DNA of 9,272 bases from DATLOJ01 sp035536315 (GTDB lineage: Bacteria > Actinomycetota > CADDZG01 > JAHWKV01). Each line of letters starts with the position of its first letter. Positions within the stretch are counted from its first letter, which is position 1. The notes under the pieces were generated by a model. The model saw only the letters and a program-made list of their open reading frames with translations, was not told the DNA's origin and made no database searches. Positions 6,300-9,272 of this stretch are shown one piece after another. The DNA lies in the NCBI GenBank assembly GCA_035536315.1, contig DATLOJ010000066.1, positions 1 through 9,272 of the forward strand, given 5' to 3'. Position numbers and translations under genes: made by a program.

Positions 6300-7045
6300 T
6301 CCAGAACCAGCAACGCGGCCATGATCCCGACCCCCGCAAGGAGTCCGATCAGCTGAACGAAGGATTTTCCAGCCTCGGGTTCCTTGTGCAGTTCGGGAAT
6401 GAGGTCGGTCGATGCGATGTACACGAACCCTCCTGCCGTCACAGGAACGAGCACAGAAACGATCTGCGGCACAGCTTGTGACACGAGCAAAGTGATTGCG
6501 GCCCCGGCCACGGATGCAAGGCCTGTCAGCAAGTTGAGCAACAAAGCCCTGCCTGGACGCAGCCCGGCGTGCATCATGATCGCGAAGTCGCCGAGCTCCT
6601 GAGGAATCTCATGCAGCGCCACCGCGATTGCGGTCGCCAGGCCCAGCTTCGGCGAGACCAGGAATGCCCCTGCAATCAGAGCTCCGTCGACGAAGTTGTG
6701 CAGAGCGTCGCCAACAAGGTTTGTGATGGCCACAGGGTGAAGGACCTCCTCCGACGGGACGTGAGAGTGGTGCCAGTGCAGGACCTTCTCCAAAATGAAG
6801 AATGCAATGACCCCTGCGAGAAGTGAGAACGATGCGGTCAGGTCGAAGCCCCTGGGAGATTCCGCTATCTCCGGAATGAGGTGAAGGAAAGCGTCGCCCA
6901 GCAGGGCTCCAGCGGCGAATGAAATAAGGACCAGCAAGCTCTTCTGAACGATCGTCTTGCTGAAAATGAGCGTCACGCCGCCGACCATCGAAAGCGCGCT
7001 GACGACGAAGACCGAAACCATTGCCGGAGCCCAGGTGCCTGTCAT
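6296..7045 (-). CDS. ZIP-family divalent metal transporter
   Basis: Polytopic inner-membrane protein expected to bring a divalent metal (Zn, Fe, Mn or possibly Co) into the cytoplasm. From ATG 7045 it has 249 residues and about eight membrane segments. Family signatures are DAFLHLIPE (51-59), HNFVDGALIAG in the fourth helix (116-126) and HEIPQELGDFAIM in the fifth (145-157); these histidine and acidic residues form the ZIP binuclear metal site. The loop between helices 3 and 4 is short and carries HWHHSH (90-95), a reduced form of the variable histidine-rich loop. Metal specificity cannot be read from sequence. The start is uncertain: ATG 7090 adds 15 residues that look non-coding, ATG 7021 would also leave the first helix intact, and none has a clear Shine-Dalgarno. 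It is the first gene of the minus-strand operon and is divergent from the YibE/F gene. Confidence 0.88.
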   Translation of the reverse strand: MTGTWAPAMVSVFVVSALSMVGGVTLIFSKTIVQKSLLVLISFAAGALLGDAFLHLIPEIAESPRGFDLTASFSLLAGVIAFFILEKVLHWHHSHVPSEEVLHPVAITNLVGDALHNFVDGALIAGAFLVSPKLGLATAIAVALHEIPQELGDFAIMMHAGLRPGRALLLNLLTGLASVAGAAITLLVSQAVPQIVSVLVPVTAGGFVYIASTDLIPELHKEPEAGKSFVQLIGLLAGVGIMAALLVLE

Positions 7046-7124
7046 GGAAAGGGAGTTTGGCACACCGGCCGAATCGGCCCCCTGCCGCATTCGCCCGGCT
7101 GCAGCAACTCCGGCCAGGCGGCAA

Positions 7125-7139
7125 AGACGCGTCTAACAT
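7125..7139 (+). promoter_or_regulatory. candidate promoter of the YibE/F gene overlapping a 10-bp palindrome
   Basis: TAACAT (7134-7139) is a -10-like hexamer (4 of 6) ending 9 bp before ATG 7149; there is no Shine-Dalgarno, so a leaderless transcript is possible. AGACGCGTCT (7125-7134) is a perfect palindrome abutting and sharing one base with the hexamer. It lies between the divergent ZIP and YibE/F genes and could be an operator acting on one or both. No good -35 element is visible. Confidence 0.3.
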
Positions 7140-7148
7140 CGCGCCTGC

Positions 7149-8354
7149 ATGTCGCACTCACATGGAGCGGGCTCCCACCACTCGGCCCCGGTGCCACCTC
7201 AGGTCAGACGCCTGCTGACCTTAATTCTCATTCCCTGCATCCTGGCCACTTTGGTTGGGATGGCCGTCCTGTGGCCGGGTGATCTGGAAGGCGAGGGGCC
7301 AGAGATCGGATTTCCGACCGACCTGCTGGACGCGACCGTTGTGTCCGTCGCGTCCGTCAAATGTCAGAGCGACGACGGTGGGGAGCAGTTCGACTGCACC
7401 CGAGTGCGCGCTCGCTTGACCGAGGGGCCAAACGACGGCAAGACCATCACGATGGAATCGACCGAAGGGGCCGACGCCGTCAGGCTGGAAAAGGGCGACC
7501 GTGTAGTCCTCGGGCGTTCGCCGGGATCTCCTCCCGGACTCGAGTATTACTTCGCCGACTATCAGCGCGGATGGTCACTTTTCATCCTGCTCGTCATTTT
7601 CATTGCGATCGTCGTCGCTCTTGGCAGGTGGCGCGGCGTCCTGGCGATCCTGGGCCTCGGCGTCAGCCTGCTGATCATCGTGAAGTTCGTACTTCCGGCG
7701 ATCCTTGCGGGCTCGAGTCCGATTGCCGTGGCGATCGTGGGCTCAGCGGGAGTCATGTTCATCGCGCTTTACCTCGCGCACGGGGTGAGCGTAAGAACGA
7801 CCACTGCCGTCCTCGGAACGCTGGTCGCGCTGGGTCTGACCGGAATCCTTGCCAGTATCTTCGTGGGGGCCGGTCGCCTCACCGGCTTCACGTCGGAGGA
7901 AGCGATCTTCCTTCAGATCTCAGCGGGCCAGATCAACCTGCGCGGTTTGATCCTTGCCGGAATCATCATCGGCTCACTCGGTGTGCTCGACGACGTAACG
8001 GTGACCCAGGCCTCTGCGGTGTGGGAGTTGCGGGCCGCCAACCCGACGATGTCGCGCGTCAAGCTCTACCGTTCGGCTCTTCGCATCGGACGGGACCACA
8101 TTGCGTCAACCGTGAATACGCTCGTGCTTGCGTACGCGGGGGCCTCGCTCCCCCTGCTGATCCTTTTCTCGCTCGCGGGGGCCAAAGTTGGCGATGTTTT
8201 GAACGGCGAGATAGTCGCGGAGGAGATCATCAGGACCCTCGTGGGCTCGATTGGCCTGGCGGCCTCCGTGCCGGTGACAACCTGGCTGGCGGCCGCGCTG
8301 GCCTCTCAGGGCCTCAAGCGGGCAAAGCCCGCTGAAGCGGCTTCGGATGGTTAG
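7149..8354 (+). CDS. YibE/F-family multi-pass membrane protein
   Basis: 401 residues from ATG 7149. Order: a His/Ser-rich start (MSHSHGAGSHHS); a first membrane helix (about 22-42); an extracytoplasmic beta-rich domain (43-140) containing two cysteines (C72, C83); then about seven further helices (142-159, 163-184, 190-211, 216-240, 263-279, 326-345, 361-385). The family signature is the loop GSLGVLDDVTVTQASAVWEL (275-294) followed by GRDHIASTVNTLVLAYAGAS (314-333). The biochemical function of YibE/F proteins is not established to my knowledge; a transport or channel role is assumed from topology. No Shine-Dalgarno precedes the ATG. The stop overlaps the next gene by 8 bp, so the two are probably made together. 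The histidine-rich start, opposite a ZIP transporter, may hint at metal handling, but this is inference. Confidence 0.88.
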   Translation: MSHSHGAGSHHSAPVPPQVRRLLTLILIPCILATLVGMAVLWPGDLEGEGPEIGFPTDLLDATVVSVASVKCQSDDGGEQFDCTRVRARLTEGPNDGKTITMESTEGADAVRLEKGDRVVLGRSPGSPPGLEYYFADYQRGWSLFILLVIFIAIVVALGRWRGVLAILGLGVSLLIIVKFVLPAILAGSSPIAVAIVGSAGVMFIALYLAHGVSVRTTTAVLGTLVALGLTGILASIFVGAGRLTGFTSEEAIFLQISAGQINLRGLILAGIIIGSLGVLDDVTVTQASAVWELRAANPTMSRVKLYRSALRIGRDHIASTVNTLVLAYAGASLPLLILFSLAGAKVGDVLNGEIVAEEIIRTLVGSIGLAASVPVTTWLAAALASQGLKRAKPAEAASDG

Positions 8355-8685
8355 GCGGGCTCGTTCATCTCGCTCGGCCTGGCTGCCCACCCTTTGCCTT
8401 CTCGCTCTCTCGATCTTCTCGGCCTGCGGGTGGTCGGCACCTCCGACCGATCTTCCAACACCTGAGACTCAAACCGTCAAAGGTCTGATCACGGAGCTCG
8501 AGTTCGAAAAGATGAGCTTCAGGGTCGACGATGGACGCCAGCTGATTCTCGAAGTGACGAACGGGCCGGTGCCCGAAGATCAGCTACGCATCTGGTTCGA
8601 CAACCGCCAGAAGCTCCAGATCACGTACCGGCCCGAAGCGGGCAGGCTCATTCCCCTATCGATAGTGGAGGCTCCCCCCTCTTAA
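8347..8685 (+). CDS. small putative lipoprotein with a beta-rich domain
   Basis: 112 residues, family not recognised. An Arg-rich start (MVRRARSSRS) and hydrophobic core (WLPTLCLLALSIF) lead to FSAC with C27 as a possible lipidation site. The lipobox is imperfect because F replaces the usual L/V/I at -3. A Pro/Thr-rich spacer (about 31-42) is followed by a compact domain (44-108) with alternating polar and hydrophobic stretches such as VKGLITELEF, SFRVDDG, LILEV and LQITYR, which suggests a small OB-like beta barrel. It is therefore predicted to be anchored outside the membrane. ATG 8347 overlaps the YibE/F stop by 8 bp, so translation is likely coupled. YibE/F itself has a beta-rich extracytoplasmic domain, and the two may meet there; this is a guess. 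Confidence 0.72.
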   Translation: MVRRARSSRSAWLPTLCLLALSIFSACGWSAPPTDLPTPETQTVKGLITELEFEKMSFRVDDGRQLILEVTNGPVPEDQLRIWFDNRQKLQITYRPEAGRLIPLSIVEAPPS

Positions 8686-8711
8686 CAGCAGGTTTCGCCC
8701 CTTGCTGAACT

Positions 8712-8747
8712 CGGGGGCCAATGCAGCGGCGTAAGGATTGGCCCCCG
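8712..8747 (+). other. 11-bp perfect inverted repeat, possible anti-terminator hairpin
   Basis: CGGGGGCCAAT (8712-8722) is exactly complementary to ATTGGCCCCCG (8737-8747), leaving a 14-nt loop. The right arm contains the whole left arm of the downstream terminator-like hairpin (8740-8764), so the two hairpins cannot form at once. The pairing is seen directly; its role is inferred. Confidence 0.6.
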
Positions 8748-8770
8748 CGGACCATGTGGGGGCCTGTTTT
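8740..8770 (+). terminator. candidate intrinsic terminator between the lipoprotein gene and sdhC
   Basis: GGCCCCC (8740-8746) pairs with GGGGGCC (8758-8764) across an 11-nt loop, followed by TGTTTT (8765-8770). A G/C-only 7-bp stem plus a short T-rich tract fits a rho-independent terminator for the YibE/F-lipoprotein unit. The T tract is short, and a competing upstream hairpin could prevent formation. Confidence 0.55.
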
Positions 8771-8774
8771 CGGT

Positions 8775-8783
8775 TGATATATT
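8775..8783 (+). promoter_or_regulatory. candidate extended -10 promoter of sdhC, leaderless type
   Basis: TG (8775-8776), one base, then TATATT (8778-8783; 5 of 6 to TATAAT) make an extended -10 element ending 8 bp before ATG 8792. No Shine-Dalgarno lies between them, so the transcript may start at or within a base or two of the ATG. The -35 region falls in the terminator-like hairpin and has no good match. Confidence 0.5.
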
Positions 8784-8791
8784 GCGGCCCC

Positions 8792-9211
8792 ATGCGACAG
8801 CCCGCGGCTGAGGAGGTCTACCGGCGCACCTTCTACCGAGGGGGCGGTGGAATGTGGTACTGGATCCTGCACCGCGGAAGCGGCCTTGCGGTCCTGGGGT
8901 TCCTCTTCCTCCACATACTCGACACGTCTCTGATCTCGCTCGGCCCCGAGCACTACAACAAGTTCGTGAAGATCTACCAGGGAGTTCTGTTTCGCCCTCT
9001 GGAGGTCGGCCTGATGGGCCTTGTCATCTTCCACTCACTGAACGGCCTGCGAATACTGCTGGTCGACTTCTGGCCCAAGGCGGCCCGCATACAAACAACG
9101 CTGAACAAGGCCGTTGGCCTCCTCACGATCGCACTGTTCCTCCCGGCGGCCTATTTCATGATGGGTCCGCTGATCAAGCCCTACATCCCCTTCCTCCCCT
9201 TTCTCGACTGA
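8792..9211 (+). CDS. sdhC: succinate dehydrogenase cytochrome b556 subunit
   Basis: Membrane anchor of complex II, binding heme b and quinone and passing electrons from succinate oxidation to the quinone pool. 139 residues from ATG 8792. Three membrane helices are seen at about 29-48, 67-92 and 106-127. WILHRGSGLAVLGFLFLHILD (from residue 24) corresponds to the SdhC HRxSG segment, and HSLNGLRILLVD (81-92) to the HxxNGxR...D motif; H81 is the likely heme ligand by family analogy. An upstream in-frame ATG at 8738 is rejected because it would put the hairpin and promoter inside the gene and adds residues unlike the family. The TGA stop shares its A with the ATG of the next gene (TGATG), so translation of the two is probably coupled. 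Confidence 0.88.
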   Translation: MRQPAAEEVYRRTFYRGGGGMWYWILHRGSGLAVLGFLFLHILDTSLISLGPEHYNKFVKIYQGVLFRPLEVGLMGLVIFHSLNGLRILLVDFWPKAARIQTTLNKAVGLLTIALFLPAAYFMMGPLIKPYIPFLPFLD

Positions 9212-9272
9212 TGGCGACCGTTCAGGAGGCCTACACCCGCAAGGTCAAGCCGCAGCGCGTGCCCACGAACCG
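9211..9272 (+). CDS. sdhD: start of a truncated gene, probably the second succinate dehydrogenase membrane anchor subunit
   Basis: An open frame begins at ATG 9211, overlapping the sdhC stop by one base, and runs off the window after 20 codons plus two bases (MATVQEAYTRKVKPQR...). The visible part is a hydrophilic, basic N-terminus and is too short for family recognition. The call rests on the usual sdhC-sdhD order and on the coupled start. Confidence 0.55.
   Translation, partial: MATVQEAYTRKVKPQRVPTN

Noticed and set aside
7361..8335. 324-codon open frame on the plus strand, a different frame within the YibE/F gene
   Set aside because: The translation is Arg-rich and without helices or motifs, while the YibE/F frame has family signatures and membrane segments.
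8738..8791. Upstream ATG extension of sdhC
   Set aside because: It would translate the terminator-like hairpin and promoter region. The added residues do not resemble SdhC, whose usual N-terminus begins near ATG 8792.
1..9272. Search for transposases, CRISPR repeats, tRNA or rRNA genes, phage genes and defence systems
   Set aside because: None could be supported by reading the sequence; every stretch longer than about 110 bases belongs to a metabolic or membrane-protein gene.

Overview
The window looks like chromosomal DNA of an actinobacterium (Actinomycetota) or a close relative. This is an inference from gene content and base use. The DNA is G+C-rich with G/C-ending codons. There is an NADPH-dependent coenzyme F420 reductase, a compact biotin carboxylase/BCCP fusion of the kind common in actinobacterial acyl-CoA carboxylases, a methylmalonyl-CoA mutase large subunit without its B12 domain, and several candidate leaderless starts. 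I cannot name a genus. I see no mobile element, CRISPR array, rRNA or tRNA.

Layout. Bases 1-1001 (minus) hold a left-truncated carboxyltransferase beta subunit of the methylcrotonyl-CoA carboxylase type. A monofunctional biotin protein ligase lies immediately upstream of it (1009-1773, minus). The biotin carboxylase/BCCP alpha subunit (1809-3554, plus) is read divergently from the ligase across a 35-bp gap. Together these three make a complete carboxylase kit: carboxyltransferase, biotin attachment enzyme and biotin carrier.

Bases 3537-7045 (minus) form a compressed operon whose four genes all overlap: a ZIP-family metal transporter, an unrecognised four-helix membrane protein, the methylmalonyl-CoA mutase large subunit, and the F420 reductase. 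The last gene converges on the carboxylase alpha gene and overlaps its 3' end by 18 bp. Carboxylase and mutase together point to catabolism of branched-chain amino acids and propionyl-CoA, with succinyl-CoA feeding the TCA cycle.

Divergent from the ZIP gene is a plus-strand pair: a YibE/F-family membrane protein (7149-8354) overlapping a small putative lipoprotein (8347-8685). A 106-bp intergenic region follows. It contains three mutually complementary segments able to form two competing hairpins, the second followed by a T-rich tract, and then a promoter-like element directly before sdhC. sdhC (8792-9211) overlaps by one base the start of a truncated gene, probably sdhD (9211-9272 and beyond). 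Succinate dehydrogenase would act on succinate derived from the succinyl-CoA made by the mutase.

Most genes belong to known families. The points most worth a second look are the competing hairpins before sdhC, the metal-transporter/unknown membrane protein/mutase/F420 reductase operon, the repeated -10-like element 8-9 nt before ATG, and a short alpha subunit paired with a methylcrotonyl-type beta subunit.
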